DNA of 64,000 nt from Frondihabitans peucedani (GCF_039537585.1 NZ_BAABAU010000001.1:2272703-2336702); one strand, 5' to 3'. Positions 8,030-16,722 are shown, counted from the first letter of the stretch. Numbers and translations: made by a program. Notes: generated by a model from the sequence alone, not told the origin.

Positions 8030-8970
8030 CCGAGACAGCACCGCCCACCGGCGAGCAGTACCACCTCCGTCTGACCTCCGGCGGCCACACCGTCACGGCG
8101 ATCGTGACCGAGGTCGCGGCCGGGCTCCGCGCGCTCGAGGTCGACGGGTCGGCCGTCGCCGAGACCTTCGCCGAGCACGAGACGCCGCCCTCGGCCGCCG
8201 GCATCACGCTGGTGCCGTGGCCCAACCGCGTCGATGGCGGCAGCTGGACCCTCGACGGCACGCCCCAGCAGCTCGACATCACGGAGGTCGCGAAGGGCAA
8301 CGCGAGCCACGGCCTCCTCCGCTACACCGCCTACCGCGCGATCGAGGTCGAGGAGCACGCCGTCACCCAGGCCGCCTCGGTCTTCCCGCAGCACGGCTTC
8401 CCGTTCCGCCTCGACACCACCGTCCGGCACGAGCTCGTCGAGGACGGCCTCGTCGTGACCCACACCATCACCGGTCGGGGCCCCGGCCGCGCGCCGTTCG
8501 CCGTCGGGTCGCACCCGTTCCTCCGGGTGGGGGCGCACGATCCTGCGACGCTGACGGTCACCCTCGACGCCGCGACCCGCTTCGAGACCAACGTGCGAAG
8601 CATCCCCGTCGGCACGGCACCCGTCGACGGCACCGTGTTCGACCTGCGGAACTCGCCGCTCGTCGGCGACCTCGACATCGACGCCGGCTACCGCGACATC
8701 GCGCAAGACGACGACGGTCGCCGCCGCACCCGCCTCACCGCGCCCGATGGCAGCAGCACCACGATGTGGCAAGACGAGTCGTTCCCCTACGTGCAGGTCT
8801 TCACGCCGCGGAACTTCCCGCGCGACGGCGTCAAGGGTCTCGCGATCGCCGCCGAGCCGATGACCGCGCCCGCCAACGCCCTGGCCAGCGGCGAGGGGCT
8901 TCGCTGGCTCGACGAGGGCGAGACCTGGATGGGCTCGTGGGGCGTGACGTACTCGGGGCCGACCGCCTGA
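8026..8970 (+). CDS. Aldose 1-epimerase family protein (galactose mutarotase-like)
   Basis: A 314-residue galactose mutarotase-like beta-sandwich protein. Supporting segments are GITLVPWPNRVDGGSWTLDG (substrate-facing Asn-Arg), NASHGLLRYTAY with a conserved His, VGSHPFLRVG with the catalytic-type His, and AIAAEPMTAPANAL with the conserved Glu. It would interconvert alpha and beta anomers of galactose or glucose and so feed galactokinase. It overlaps the DeoR-type gene by 4 bases (ATGA) and is co-transcribed with it, opposite galT-galK. A galM symbol would be reasonable, but the family also includes other hexose-6-phosphate epimerases. Confidence 0.88.
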   Translation: MTETAPPTGEQYHLRLTSGGHTVTAIVTEVAAGLRALEVDGSAVAETFAEHETPPSAAGITLVPWPNRVDGGSWTLDGTPQQLDITEVAKGNASHGLLRYTAYRAIEVEEHAVTQAASVFPQHGFPFRLDTTVRHELVEDGLVVTHTITGRGPGRAPFAVGSHPFLRVGAHDPATLTVTLDAATRFETNVRSIPVGTAPVDGTVFDLRNSPLVGDLDIDAGYRDIAQDDDGRRRTRLTAPDGSSTTMWQDESFPYVQVFTPRNFPRDGVKGLAIAAEPMTAPANALASGEGLRWLDEGETWMGSWGVTYSGPTA

Positions 8971-9062
8971 CGCGCAGCACCCGTGCTCTCGGGCGTCCGA
9001 CCGTGCAGGATCCGCCCCGGCCGTCCCAGGCCGACCGCCGCCGGCTGCTCTAGCCTCGGGGC

Positions 9063-9311
9063 ATGACCTCCGACGACGGCACGACCGATCCGACCAGCAG
9101 CGACAGCGACTCAGGTGCCGGCTCCGACTCCGACGGCATGACGTTCGAGGAGAAGCGGCACGACCAGCTGACCCGGGCGCCGAAGTCGGACGAGTCGGAC
9201 GCCGCCCCGCGCATCGAGGTGTCGGAGTCGCCGTCCGGCGTGACCAGGATCGACGTCGCCGACACCGCGAAGGTGACGCCCGGGAAGGCGGGGCCGCAGC
9301 AGCGGGCTTGA
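9063..9311 (+). CDS. Small acidic hypothetical protein
   Basis: An 82-residue soluble protein. Its first 30 residues are almost only Ser, Asp, Gly and Thr (SDSDSGAGSDSDG). They are followed by MTFEEKRHDQLTRAPKSDESD and a short C-terminal segment, RIEVSESPSGVTRIDVADTAKV. No domain is recognised and the N-terminal half is probably disordered. A TAGCCT hexamer ends exactly 6 nt before the ATG with no Shine-Dalgarno, the same leaderless layout as many genes here, which supports it as a real gene. Confidence 0.65.
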   Translation: MTSDDGTTDPTSSDSDSGAGSDSDGMTFEEKRHDQLTRAPKSDESDAAPRIEVSESPSGVTRIDVADTAKVTPGKAGPQQRA

Positions 9312-9393
9312 CGCCCGATCGGCGGGGCTCGTCGGCACCCGCGCCAGTCCGCGGACTGGTGCCGCTGCCGTCCTGCGGCGCCGTTCCCGTGAG

Positions 9394-9413
9394 GTGGGCC
9401 CCGTCGGGCTCGA
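9394..9413. repeat. Exact 20-bp copy of the tRNA-Lys 3' end
   Basis: GTGGGCCCCGTCGGGCTCGA here is identical to 9548-9567, which covers the 3' acceptor and part of the T arm of the tRNA-Lys gene. The copies are direct repeats with starts 154 bp apart. Duplicated tRNA 3' ends are the usual footprint of integrase attachment sites, but no integrase or cargo lies between them. Confidence 0.7.
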
Positions 9414-9495
9414 TCCCCGGGGCACGGACGCCACGCCGCTGGCGCGTCGCGTCGTGACCGGCTCCGGGGGCCCACTCCCGGTCGGTCCTCGACGA

Positions 9496-9559
9496 GACGG
9501 GGCCCACAAATGACAGATGGCGCCCGAGAGGGCGCCATCTGTCATCCGTGGGCCCCGTC
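9496..9559. terminator. Large palindrome downstream of tRNA-Lys, likely bidirectional terminator
   Basis: An inverted repeat with a perfect core, ATGACAGATGGCGCCC paired with GGCGCCATCTGTCAT at 9510-9545. After a 2-nt mismatch, outer arms GACGGGGCCCAC and GTGGGCCCCGTC extend it to 64 bp. The right outer arm is the 3' end of the tRNA-Lys gene. It lies downstream of that tRNA on the minus strand and of the small acidic-protein gene on the plus strand, so it probably stops transcription from both sides. Confidence 0.7.
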
Positions 9560-9621
9560 GGGCTCGAACCGACGACCAACGGATTAAAAGTCCGATGCTC
9601 TACCAACTGAGCTAGAGGCCC
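9549..9621 (-). tRNA. tRNA-Lys (anticodon UUU)
   Basis: A complete 73-nt cloverleaf on the minus strand. The acceptor stem GGGCCTC pairs with GGGGCCC and is followed by discriminator A. The D arm is GCTC-AGTTGGTA-GAGC. The anticodon arm TCGGA-CTTTTAA-TCCGT has TTT in the loop. The T arm is GTCGG-TTCGAGC-CCGAC. CCA is not encoded. The variable loop is short, as expected for a class I tRNA. Confidence 0.96.
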
Positions 9622-9715
9622 CCGCGCGCACGGGGCGCGCAGACCCCAAGCCTAGCAAGGGCGGAAGGCGTGCGGAGTCGGCGCGGGCGCGGCTGCGGCG
9701 ACTACCCTCGAGGCA

Positions 9716-10348
9716 ATGAGCCCCCGCGACTTCCACCGTCCCGCGCAGTTCTCCGGCCATGAGTTCGAGGCGTTCAAGGGCGGCGACGATCCTGCGGTCA
9801 TGCACCGGGTCGCCCACGAGTCGGCCAGCGCCCTGCTCGCCCGCGTGCGGAACGACCCCACGCCCGAGATCCTCGACCGGCTGGTGGCGTTCACCGACGC
9901 GAACGGCATCGACGCCCTCGCCGAGCTCTGGGCCGGCGCGACCGCGCACAGCCTGCCGGGCGCCCTCTGGCGCATCTACCTCATGCGGGCCGTCATCCGC
10001 CAGAGCCCCGACGACATCACCTACCTGTTCGAGCGCGGCGTCCGGATCACCGAGTCGATCGACCAGCTCGTCGCCGGCGCCCCGGCACCGGCGAGCCCGG
10101 AGGAGATCCTCGAGCTCGCCGACCAGATCCTGCGCGGGGTCTTCGCCGGCGACTTCGCCCTCGCGCTCGCGCGCGGCGCCGCGTTCTGCCGACTGGCCTC
10201 GGCCGGAGCCACCTCCGTGGCCGACGACCTCGACGTCATCGAGCCCGACCGCTCCATCGAGCTGACCCGACGGGCCCTCCGCCTCTCGGAGCTCGCCGTC
10301 GACCTCACCGCCTGCGCGGCCCTGGAGCGCGACGGCAGCCTCGACTGA
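9716..10348 (+). CDS. Conserved hypothetical actinobacterial protein
   Basis: A 210-residue soluble, largely helical protein starting SPRDFHRPAQFSGHEFEAFKGG. It contains HRVAHESASALLARVRNDPTPEILDRLVAF and LAELWAGATAHSLPGALWRIYLMRAVIRQ. Relatives in this bacterial group are often mislabelled as an RNA polymerase beta subunit, but nothing here resembles polymerase and I assign no function. The repeated helical segments suggest a helix-bundle or adaptor-like fold. TACCCT ends 7 nt before the ATG, so the transcript is probably leaderless. The next 449 bases contain only a candidate RNA before the sigma factor. Confidence 0.75.
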   Translation: MSPRDFHRPAQFSGHEFEAFKGGDDPAVMHRVAHESASALLARVRNDPTPEILDRLVAFTDANGIDALAELWAGATAHSLPGALWRIYLMRAVIRQSPDDITYLFERGVRITESIDQLVAGAPAPASPEEILELADQILRGVFAGDFALALARGAAFCRLASAGATSVADDLDVIEPDRSIELTRRALRLSELAVDLTACAALERDGSLD

Positions 10349-10797
10349 GGCGGGCGCCGCACTCGCCCGGCGCGCCCACGCAACCCGATTTCGCTCCGCG
10401 CGGACGCCCGGGAAGACCCCGCCGCGGGTCGCTACAGTAGAGCATGCCGGGCCGCAGTAACCCCGGGCTCCAAAATTCGCCGCTCCGAGCGGCCTCGCGC
10501 CGAGAGGCGTTCTGCGGCCCGGCGCTTCTCTTTTAACGGCCGCGCGACCCCGATCCTGCGCCTCCCGCAGAAAATCCGACGGACTTCCAATCCCCCCGGG
10601 CACCGGTGCCGAACACCTTCCGAGAGAAACACCGCGGAATCTGCATCTTCGCCGGATCGTGCCCCTGTGCCCGGTCCACCGAGGTGGGCCTCTCGTGTCG
10701 ACCGGGCGTGATTGCCATCCCAGACGGTCTCGGCACGGGAGGACCACCACGGTAACGGCGTCAAGCGACCGAAGTGCGGATGGAGGTGCGACCTGAC
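10349..10797. other. 449-bp intergenic region upstream of the sigma factor
   Basis: No long gene fits here. The left part holds the structured element annotated at 10434-10535. From 10536 to 10797 I see only the sigma-factor leader, ending in GGAGGTG just before the chosen ATG. The stretch GGTGGGCCTCTCGTGTCGACCG carries no motif that I can assign. Confidence 0.5.
10434..10535 (+). ncRNA. Candidate structured small RNA with intrinsic terminator (or a 30-codon leaderless ORF)
   Basis: A TACAGT hexamer at 10434 is followed by GCCGGGCCGCAG, which pairs perfectly over 12 bp with CTGCGGCCCGGC ending near 10523. The long stem encloses the hairpin GCCGCT-CCG-AGCGGC, a second small CTCG/CGAG hairpin and a single-stranded AAAATT stretch. 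CTTCTCTTTT follows the closing stem, which is terminator-like. The same segment can be read as ATG plus 29 codons ending TAA, with the ATG 5 nt after the hexamer. I favour RNA because of the stem plus U run, but cannot exclude a leader peptide. Confidence 0.5.
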
Positions 10798-11397
10798 ATG
10801 CTGGAACTCGTGAGCCAAGACAGCGACACCCCCGAGCGCGACCGCGACGTCGCCTCCTCGCCAGAGGAGCTGCTCGAGCGCGTGGCCGACGGCGACCGCC
10901 AGGCATTCGCTCAGCTCTACGACCTGACGGCCCCGCGTGTGCTCGGCCTGATCAAGCGCCTCCTCAAAGACCACTCCCAGTCGGAGGAGGTCACGCAGGA
11001 GGTCTTCCTCGAGATCTGGCAGACCGCGAGCCGCTTCGACCACAACAAGGGCGGCGCTGCGAGCTGGATGCTCACGATGGCCCACCGCCGAGCGGTCGAC
11101 CGGGTGCGCGCCAGCCAGTCGAGCCGCGACCGCGACACCAAGATCGGCATCCGCGACTTCGAGACCGACTACGACTCGGTCACCGAGCAGGTCGAGATCC
11201 GCATCGAGCACGAGAGGGTCGAACGGGCCCTCGGTCGACTCACCGAGCTGCAGCGGCAGGCGGTCACACTCGCCTACTACGGCGGCTACACGCACAGCGA
11301 GGTCTCTCGCATGCTGCACGTCCCGATCGGGACGGTCAAGACGAGACTGCGCGACGGAATGATCCGTCTGCGCGACGAACTAGGAGTGGCGTCATGA
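10798..11397 (+). CDS. sigK: ECF RNA polymerase sigma factor, SigK-like
   Basis: A 199-residue extracytoplasmic-function sigma factor. Region 2 spans DRQAFAQLYDLTAPRVLGLIKRLLKDHSQSEEVTQEVFLEIWQTASRFD with the -10-binding helix MLTMAHRRAVDRVRASQ. Region 4 is ALGRLTELQRQAVTLAYYGGYTHSEVSRMLHVPIGTVKTRLRDGMIRLRDEL. The start is set by GGAGG 11 nt upstream of this ATG; earlier in-frame GTG/ATG codons lack one. The stop overlaps the ATG of an RskA-like anti-sigma gene, the standard SigK/RskA arrangement. By family it should be released from the membrane anti-sigma factor under redox or envelope signals. Confidence 0.9.
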   Translation: MLELVSQDSDTPERDRDVASSPEELLERVADGDRQAFAQLYDLTAPRVLGLIKRLLKDHSQSEEVTQEVFLEIWQTASRFDHNKGGAASWMLTMAHRRAVDRVRASQSSRDRDTKIGIRDFETDYDSVTEQVEIRIEHERVERALGRLTELQRQAVTLAYYGGYTHSEVSRMLHVPIGTVKTRLRDGMIRLRDELGVAS

Positions 11398-12239
11398 GCA
11401 AGCACGGCTCGACGTCGGGCTCAGGCCCCCGCGACATCGACACCGACGACCTGTCCGGTGCCTACGCGCTGAACGCACTCAGCGATGACGAGAGAACAGC
11501 ATTCGAGAGCCGCATGGCCGGCTCGCACGAGATCAGAACGGAGGTGGCTGAATTGAACGACACCGCACTGCTGCTCGGCCGCGCCGTCGAACCCGTCCAG
11601 CCTTCCGCCGGTCTCCGGGCCAGCATCATGGACCTCCTCGATTCCACGCCGCAGCTCCCCAGACTCGACGCGCACGATAACGGCCCCCGCCGCGATGCCG
11701 ACGCGTCGCCCGCAGGGTCCTCCTCGCACTCCGCCGAGATCCTCGAGCCGATCCCGCTGGCCCGCCAGCGCTGGTTCATGCGTCCTGCGGTCCTGCTGGT
11801 CGGTGCGGCCGCTGCTGCCGGTCTCTTCTTCGGCGGCGGCGCCCTGCTCAACCAGCCGGCGCAGAACGGCGGCATCACCGCTCAGGACACGACGAGTGCG
11901 GAGGCCTCGCAGATCCTCGCCGCCTCCGACGTCCGTCACACCTCGTCCGACATCTCCACCGGCGGCACGGCCTCGCTCTACTGGTCGAACGACCTCAAGC
12001 GCTCCGTCGTCGTCCTCGACGGCGTCTCGGCCCTGCCCGACTCGAAGACCTACCAGCTCTGGTACATCAAGGGCGGCAGCATCAAGTCGGCCGGCACCGT
12101 CCAGGCGTCCTCCAACACGGTCACCCAGGTGCTCCAGGGCGACCTCGTGAAGGGCGACACCGTCGGCATCACGATCGAGCCCCAGGGCGGTTCCAAGCAG
12201 CCCACCTCGAAGCCGGTCGTCGCTCTCGAGAGTGCCTGA
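11394..12239 (+). CDS. rskA: Membrane anti-sigma factor, RskA family
   Basis: A 281-residue single-pass membrane protein. The N-terminal cytosolic anti-sigma domain (DDLSGAYALNALSDDERTAFESRMAGS) would hold the sigma factor. A hydrophobic segment (PAVLLVGAAAAAGLFFGGGALL, about residues 129-150) crosses the membrane. The extracytoplasmic RskA C-domain contains SLYWSNDLKRSVVVLDGVSALPDSKTYQLWYI. Translation is coupled to the sigma gene (ATGA). A convergent terminator follows. Confidence 0.92.
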   Translation: MSKHGSTSGSGPRDIDTDDLSGAYALNALSDDERTAFESRMAGSHEIRTEVAELNDTALLLGRAVEPVQPSAGLRASIMDLLDSTPQLPRLDAHDNGPRRDADASPAGSSSHSAEILEPIPLARQRWFMRPAVLLVGAAAAAGLFFGGGALLNQPAQNGGITAQDTTSAEASQILAASDVRHTSSDISTGGTASLYWSNDLKRSVVVLDGVSALPDSKTYQLWYIKGGSIKSAGTVQASSNTVTQVLQGDLVKGDTVGITIEPQGGSKQPTSKPVVALESA

Positions 12240-12291
12240 CCCGGCACCGACCTACGGCCCTGCGCCTCACCACCGCACTGCGCCGGCACGA

Positions 12292-12328
12292 CGAAGGCCC
12301 CGTACCTCCGAGAGGTACGGGGCCTTCG
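12292..12328. terminator. Bidirectional terminator hairpin between rskA and pstB
   Basis: A perfect 17-bp stem, CGAAGGCCCCGTACCTC paired with GAGGTACGGGGCCTTCG, with a very short loop between two convergent genes. No long U run follows, as is common in high-GC actinobacteria. Confidence 0.85.
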
Positions 12329-12384
12329 CCGTGGGCGGGCGATGCCGCGCGAGCGAGCGGGCCGCCAGGGCGACCCGCCGTCGA

Positions 12385-13164
12385 TCAACCGAAGCGGCCG
12401 GAGACGTAGTCCTCGGTCGCCTGGACGCTGGGGTTCGAGAACATCGTCGCGGTGTCGTTGTACTCGATGAGCTTGCCGGGCTTGCCGGTGCCGGCGATGT
12501 TGAAGAACGCCGTCTTGTCGCTGACACGCGACGCCTGCTGCATGTTGTGGGTGACGATGACGATCGTGTAGTCCTGCTTGAGCTCCTCGATGAGGTCCTC
12601 GATCGCGAGCGTCGAGATCGGGTCGAGTGCTGAGCAGGGCTCGTCCATCAGGATCACGTCGGGCGAGACCGCGACGGCGCGCGCGATGCAGAGGCGCTGC
12701 TGCTGGCCGCCGGAGAGGCCGGAGCCCGGCTTGTCGAGGCGGTCTTTGACCTCGTTCCAGAGGTTGGCCCCGAGGAGCGACTTCTCGACGAGGTCGTCGG
12801 CCTCGGTCTTCGAGATGCGGCGGTTGTTGAGCTTGACGCCGGCGAGCACGTTCTCGCGGATCGACATCGTCGGGAACGGGTTCGGGCGCTGGAACACCAT
12901 GCCCACCTGGCGGCGGACGAGCACCGGGTCGACGCCCTGCGCGTAGAGGTCGTTGCCGTCGATCAGCACCTCGCCCTCGACGTAGGCGCCCGGGATCACC
13001 TCGTGCATGCGGTTGAGCGTGCGCAGGAACGTCGACTTGCCGCAGCCCGACGGCCCGATGAAGGCGGTGACGGTGCGGGGCTCGATCGTGATGTTGACGT
13101 CTTCGACGGCGCGGAACTTGCTGTAGTAGACGTTCAGGTCTTTGACTTCGATGCGCTTGGACAC
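12385..13164 (-). CDS. pstB: Phosphate ABC transporter ATP-binding protein PstB
   Basis: A 259-residue ABC ATPase powering high-affinity phosphate import. It has Walker [18 protein letters not shown], the Q-loop [14 protein letters not shown] typical of PstB, signature [16 protein letters not shown], Walker [16 protein letters not shown] and the switch His in [11 protein letters not shown]. The GTG start follows AAAAGGA. It is the last gene of pstSCAB, 41 bases after pstA. Confidence 0.97.
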   Translation of the reverse strand: MSKRIEVKDLNVYYSKFRAVEDVNITIEPRTVTAFIGPSGCGKSTFLRTLNRMHEVIPGAYVEGEVLIDGNDLYAQGVDPVLVRRQVGMVFQRPNPFPTMSIRENVLAGVKLNNRRISKTEADDLVEKSLLGANLWNEVKDRLDKPGSGLSGGQQQRLCIARAVAVSPDVILMDEPCSALDPISTLAIEDLIEELKQDYTIVIVTHNMQQASRVSDKTAFFNIAGTGKPGKLIEYNDTATMFSNPSVQATEDYVSGRFG

Positions 13165-13205
13165 GTGGTTCCTTTTCGGAGGAGCGGTTCGGGGGAGCGG
13201 CCGGA

Positions 13206-14297
13206 TCAGCGGCGGCTGAGCTTGGGGGAGAAGAGCCGGCCGATGAGGCGGGCGAGCAGGTTGAGGGCCATCACGATCAGGATCAGCACGAGGGCGCCGG
13301 TCCAGGCGCGCTCGACGAACGGCGTGGCATCCGGCCCCTGGTTCGCGTACTGCGTGTAGACGAACACGGGCAGCGTCATCATGCGGTCGTTGAACAGGTC
13401 GTAGTTCATGCTCGTCGTGAAGCCGGTCGTGAGCAGCAGCGGTGCGGTCTCGCCGATGACGCGGGAGATCGCGAGCATGACGCCCGTCGTGAGACCGGCG
13501 ATCGAGGTCGGCAGGACGATCTTGATGATCGTCAGCCACTTCGGCACGCCGAGGGCGAAGCTCGCCTCGCGCAGCTCGTTCGGGACGATCTTCAGGATCT
13601 CCTCGCTCGAGCGGACGACCACGGGGATCATCAGGACGCTGAGCGCGATCGAGCCGACGACGCCGGCGCGGAACGCGGGGCCGAGGAACAGCGAGAAGAG
13701 CGCGAAGGCGAACAGGCCCGCGACGATCGAGGGGATGCCCGTCATCACGTCGACGAAGAAGGTGATGGCGCGTGCCAGGCGGCCGCGGCCGTACTCGACG
13801 AGGTAGACCGAGGTCAGCAGACCGATCGGGATCGAGATCAGGGCCGCGAACGCGGTGATCTCGAGGGTCCCGACGATCGCGTGGAGGGCACCGCCGCCGA
13901 CGCCGATGACGTTGCGCATCGACTCGTTGAAGTAGGCCGCGTCGAAGCGCGCGACACCGCGCGACAGCACCGTGTAGACGAGCGACACGAGCGGCAGCAG
14001 CGTCACGATGAAGGCGGTGGTGACGAGCGAGGTGACCAGGCGGTCCTTCGCCTTGCGTCCGCCCTCGACGACCATCGAGACGACGACGATCAGGATGTCG
14101 AACAGCACGGTGCCGAAGAAGAGGGCCCCGACGATGTTGAAGTCGGCGGTCGTGCCGGAGGCCTTCAGGAGCAGGAAGACGACGATGAAGATCGCCCAGC
14201 TGATGATGAGCAGGCCCCACGGGGCGAGCTTCGGCAGCTTGCCGGCGGTGAGGGTGTTCGTGGAGGAGGCGCGGGTGGGGCGCACGGCGACCGACAT
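13206..14297 (-). CDS. pstA: Phosphate ABC transporter permease PstA
   Basis: A 363-residue inner-membrane permease. The core from about residue 75 has six membrane segments and the EAA-type loop [29 protein letters not shown] that contacts PstB. An N-terminal extension adds two more hydrophobic segments ([20 protein letters not shown] and [20 protein letters not shown]), common in actinobacterial PstA. The ATG overlaps the pstC stop by one base (TGATG), so translation is coupled. Confidence 0.95.
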   Translation of the reverse strand: MSVAVRPTRASSTNTLTAGKLPKLAPWGLLIISWAIFIVVFLLLKASGTTADFNIVGALFFGTVLFDILIVVVSMVVEGGRKAKDRLVTSLVTTAFIVTLLPLVSLVYTVLSRGVARFDAAYFNESMRNVIGVGGGALHAIVGTLEITAFAALISIPIGLLTSVYLVEYGRGRLARAITFFVDVMTGIPSIVAGLFAFALFSLFLGPAFRAGVVGSIALSVLMIPVVVRSSEEILKIVPNELREASFALGVPKWLTIIKIVLPTSIAGLTTGVMLAISRVIGETAPLLLTTGFTTSMNYDLFNDRMMTLPVFVYTQYANQGPDATPFVERAWTGALVLILIVMALNLLARLIGRLFSPKLSRR

Positions 14298-15256
14298 CAG
14301 TTGGCTCCCGAGAAGGCCTTGCGGCGGTTGACGACGAAGCGCGCGGCCATGTTGACCAGCAGCGTGATGACGAACAGGATCAGGCCCGACGCGATGAGGG
14401 TGTTGAGCCCCACGCCCTGCGCCTCGTTGAACTGCAGGGCGATGTTCGCGGCGATGGTGTTCGGGTTCTGCGACGTGAGCAGGAACACGTTGATGACGGT
14501 GGCCGGCGAGAGCACGATCGCGATCGCCAGGGTCTCGCCGAGGGCGCGGCCGAGGCCGAGCATGACGGCCGAGACGATGCCCGAGCGGGCGAACGGCAGG
14601 ACCGCCATCTGGATCATCTCGAAGCGGGTCGCCCCGAGGGCCAGCGCCGCCTCCTCGTGGAGCACCGGCGCCTGCAGGAAGATCTCGCGCATGACCGCGG
14701 TCATGATCGGCAGGCACATGACGGCGAGCACGATGGCGGCCGTCAGGATCGTCTTGCCGGTGCCGGACACGGGGCCGGCGAAGAGCGGGATCCAGCCCAG
14801 CTTGTCGACCAGCGTGTTGTAGAACGGCTGGATGAACGGGGCCAGGACCAGGACGCCCCAGAGGCCGAAGACGACGCTGGGCACGGCAGCGAGCAGGTCG
14901 ATGATGTAGCCGAGGACGGCGGCGATCCTGCGCGGTGCGTAGTGGGAGATGAACAGCGCGATCCCGAGCGACAGGGGGGTCGCGATGATCAGGGCCAGGA
15001 TGGCGGCCCAGACGGTGCCGAAGACGAGCGGGCCGACGTACGACCAGAAGCTCGTCGCCTGGTTGGGGATCTGCCCCTTCGTCGCGAAGAGGGCGGGCAG
15101 GCTCTGCACGACGAGGAAGGCTGCGACCGCGACCAGGACGGCCAGGATCAGCGACCCCGAGATGACCGTCGCGAGCGAGAAGACCCGGTCGCCCAGCCGG
15201 ACCACGGCTCTGGGGCTTCCGGGTGTCGGGGTGGGGCGTTCCGCGGTTGCGGTCAT
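14297..15256 (-). CDS. pstC: Phosphate ABC transporter permease PstC
   Basis: A 319-residue partner permease of PstA with about six membrane segments and the ATPase-docking loop [28 protein letters not shown]. Other PstC hallmarks are [31 protein letters not shown] and [22 protein letters not shown] is spaced correctly before the ATG. It is separated from pstS by a 152-base gap carrying a strong hairpin, which usually lets the binding protein be made in excess. Confidence 0.96.
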   Translation of the reverse strand: MTATAERPTPTPGSPRAVVRLGDRVFSLATVISGSLILAVLVAVAAFLVVQSLPALFATKGQIPNQATSFWSYVGPLVFGTVWAAILALIIATPLSLGIALFISHYAPRRIAAVLGYIIDLLAAVPSVVFGLWGVLVLAPFIQPFYNTLVDKLGWIPLFAGPVSGTGKTILTAAIVLAVMCLPIMTAVMREIFLQAPVLHEEAALALGATRFEMIQMAVLPFARSGIVSAVMLGLGRALGETLAIAIVLSPATVINVFLLTSQNPNTIAANIALQFNEAQGVGLNTLIASGLILFVITLLVNMAARFVVNRRKAFSGAN

Positions 15257-15359
15257 GGAGTGGATTCCTGCTCTGGCCCGGGGGCCGCATGACTGGTCGG
15301 GTGGTGGTGCTGGTGGAACCGGGGCGCTGCCGGGGTGAGACAGCGGGTGAAGCAGAGGC

Positions 15360-15394
15360 GGTCCGGGTCGCGGCGTTCGACCGCGACCCGGACC
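15360..15394 (-). terminator. Intercistronic hairpin between pstS and pstC
   Basis: A perfect 14-bp stem with a 7-nt loop lies just after the pstS stop. It has no U tail. It more likely partly attenuates transcription or protects the pstS mRNA 3' end than fully terminates, because pstCAB has no other obvious promoter. Confidence 0.6.
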
Positions 15395-15408
15395 GGTCGG
15401 TGCTGGTG

Positions 15409-16506
15409 TTACTTGATGGTGGCGGCGGCGGTCGCGACGTCGGCCGACAGCTTGTCGGTCAGCGGCGCGGAACCGGCCTGAGCGGCGGCGGCCTTCTGGC
15501 CCTCCGAGCTCGCGGCGTAGGTGGCGTAGGCCTTGACGACCTTGCCGACCTTGGCGTCCTTGTAGGTGTCGCAGGCGATCAGGTAGCTGACCAGGACCAT
15601 CGGCCAGTCGCCCTTGTCGGTGAGGGTGCGGTCGATGTTGATGGCCAGGTCGTTCGACTCGCGGCCCGTGACGAGCGGCGACTTGGCGACGACGGCGGCA
15701 GCACCGTCGGCGCTGATCTTGGTGGCGGTGCCACCGACCATGAGCTTGGCGATGGCGAGGTCGCCGGCGCCGGACTCGTCGATGTAGGTGACGCTGTTGG
15801 TGGAGTTCTTCACCGCGTCAGCGACACCCGAGGTGCCCTTGGCCGCGTCGCCCACCTTGAAGGGGAACGTCTGCGACGCCTCGGCGGTCCAGGTCGACTT
15901 GGCCTGGCTGGCGAGGTACTGCGTGAAGTTGAACGTGGTGCCCGAGTCGTCGGAGCGGTGCACGACCGTGATGGCGGCGTCGGGGAGCTTCGCGTCGGGG
16001 TTCAGCTTGGTGATCGCCGCGTCGTTCCACTTCTTGATGGTGCCCTTGAAGATGCCGGCGATGGAGTCGGCGTCGAGGGTGAGGTCGGTCACGCCGGAGA
16101 CGTTGTACGCGATCGCGATCGGGGAGATGTAGACGGGGAGGTCGACGGCCTTCGAGCCCGCGGCGCAGCCGGCGAAGGTCGACTTGAGCTCGTCGTCGCT
16201 CAGGGCGGCGTCGGAGCCGGCGAAGTTCGCGGCACCCGAGATGAAGGAGGTGCGGCCGGCGCCGGAGCCCTGCGGGTCGTAGTTGACCGTCGCGTCGGGG
16301 TTCGCGGTCTGGAAGCCGGCGGCCCAGGTGGTCTCGGCGACGCCCTGCGCGGACGAGCCGATGCCGTTGATGGTGCCGGAGACGGCCTTGCTGGAGGAGG
16401 CGGATCCGCTGCTGGACGGAGCGGCCTCGTTGGATGCGCAGGACGAGAGCGCCAGTGCGCCCACGATGGCGATGGCGGCGATGCTGCCAACTCGCTTGAT
16501 AATCAC
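15409..16506 (-). CDS. pstS: Phosphate-binding lipoprotein PstS
   Basis: A 365-residue lipoprotein that binds orthophosphate outside the membrane and delivers it to PstCA. The signal peptide ends with the lipobox LALSSC (Cys near residue 23), followed by a Ser-rich linker. Phosphate-binding segments typical of PstS are GIGSSAQGVAETTWAAGF, DPQGSGAGRTSFISGAANFAGSDAAL and VVHRSDDSGTTFNFTQYL. The GTG start follows AAGGGA. Three 11-bp PhoP-type direct repeats upstream mark phosphate-starvation induction. Confidence 0.96.
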   Translation of the reverse strand: MIIKRVGSIAAIAIVGALALSSCASNEAAPSSSGSASSSKAVSGTINGIGSSAQGVAETTWAAGFQTANPDATVNYDPQGSGAGRTSFISGAANFAGSDAALSDDELKSTFAGCAAGSKAVDLPVYISPIAIAYNVSGVTDLTLDADSIAGIFKGTIKKWNDAAITKLNPDAKLPDAAITVVHRSDDSGTTFNFTQYLASQAKSTWTAEASQTFPFKVGDAAKGTSGVADAVKNSTNSVTYIDESGAGDLAIAKLMVGGTATKISADGAAAVVAKSPLVTGRESNDLAINIDRTLTDKGDWPMVLVSYLIACDTYKDAKVGKVVKAYATYAASSEGQKAAAAQAGSAPLTDKLSADVATAAATIK

Positions 16507-16617
16507 GGATTTCCCTTCGGGGAGGTCGTAGTCGTCTTTGTGAGACAGGTGATGCTGGACTGGGCCGGTGCTGACCCGCGAGCGAGGCTACGGCCGCGCG
16601 TTAACGACGATTGTCGG

Positions 16618-16650
16618 TACCGGTGAACGCGAGGTGAACGAGAAGAGAAC
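16618..16650 (-). promoter_or_regulatory. Pho box: three 11-bp PhoP/RegX3 direct repeats upstream of pstS
   Basis: On the minus strand, three consecutive 11-nt units read GTTCTCTTCTC, GTTCACCTCGC and GTTCACCGGTA. This matches the GTTCACC direct-repeat architecture known for actinobacterial PhoP-type response regulators. The box lies about 110 bp upstream of the pstS start, where an activator would sit over the -35 region. Confidence 0.85.
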
Positions 16651-16651
16651 A

Positions 16652-16683
16652 AGCGCCGGGGATCACGGTCGATCCCCGGCGCT
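16652..16683 (-). terminator. Terminator of the mutT1-ppk1 transcript
   Basis: 13-bp perfect arms, AGCGCCGGGGATC and GATCCCCGGCGCT, with a 6-nt loop. They are followed on the minus strand by CTTGTTCTCTT. It directly abuts the Pho box, so the U-rich tail is also the first Pho repeat. Confidence 0.75.
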
Positions 16684-16722
16684 CGGGTAGGACGGAGGGC
16701 TGGCCTCGCGGGTTTCCGGCCG

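Noticed and set aside
4783..9606. Very long minus-strand open frame (1607 codons)
   Set aside because: Only its last part is galK. The rest is the antisense or off-frame shadow of galT, the DeoR-type gene and the epimerase, with no domain continuity and a tRNA at its start; high GC makes such frames common.
9716..10348. RNA polymerase beta subunit annotation often given to this family
   Set aside because: The protein has no similarity in length or motifs to RpoB; the label is a database artefact.
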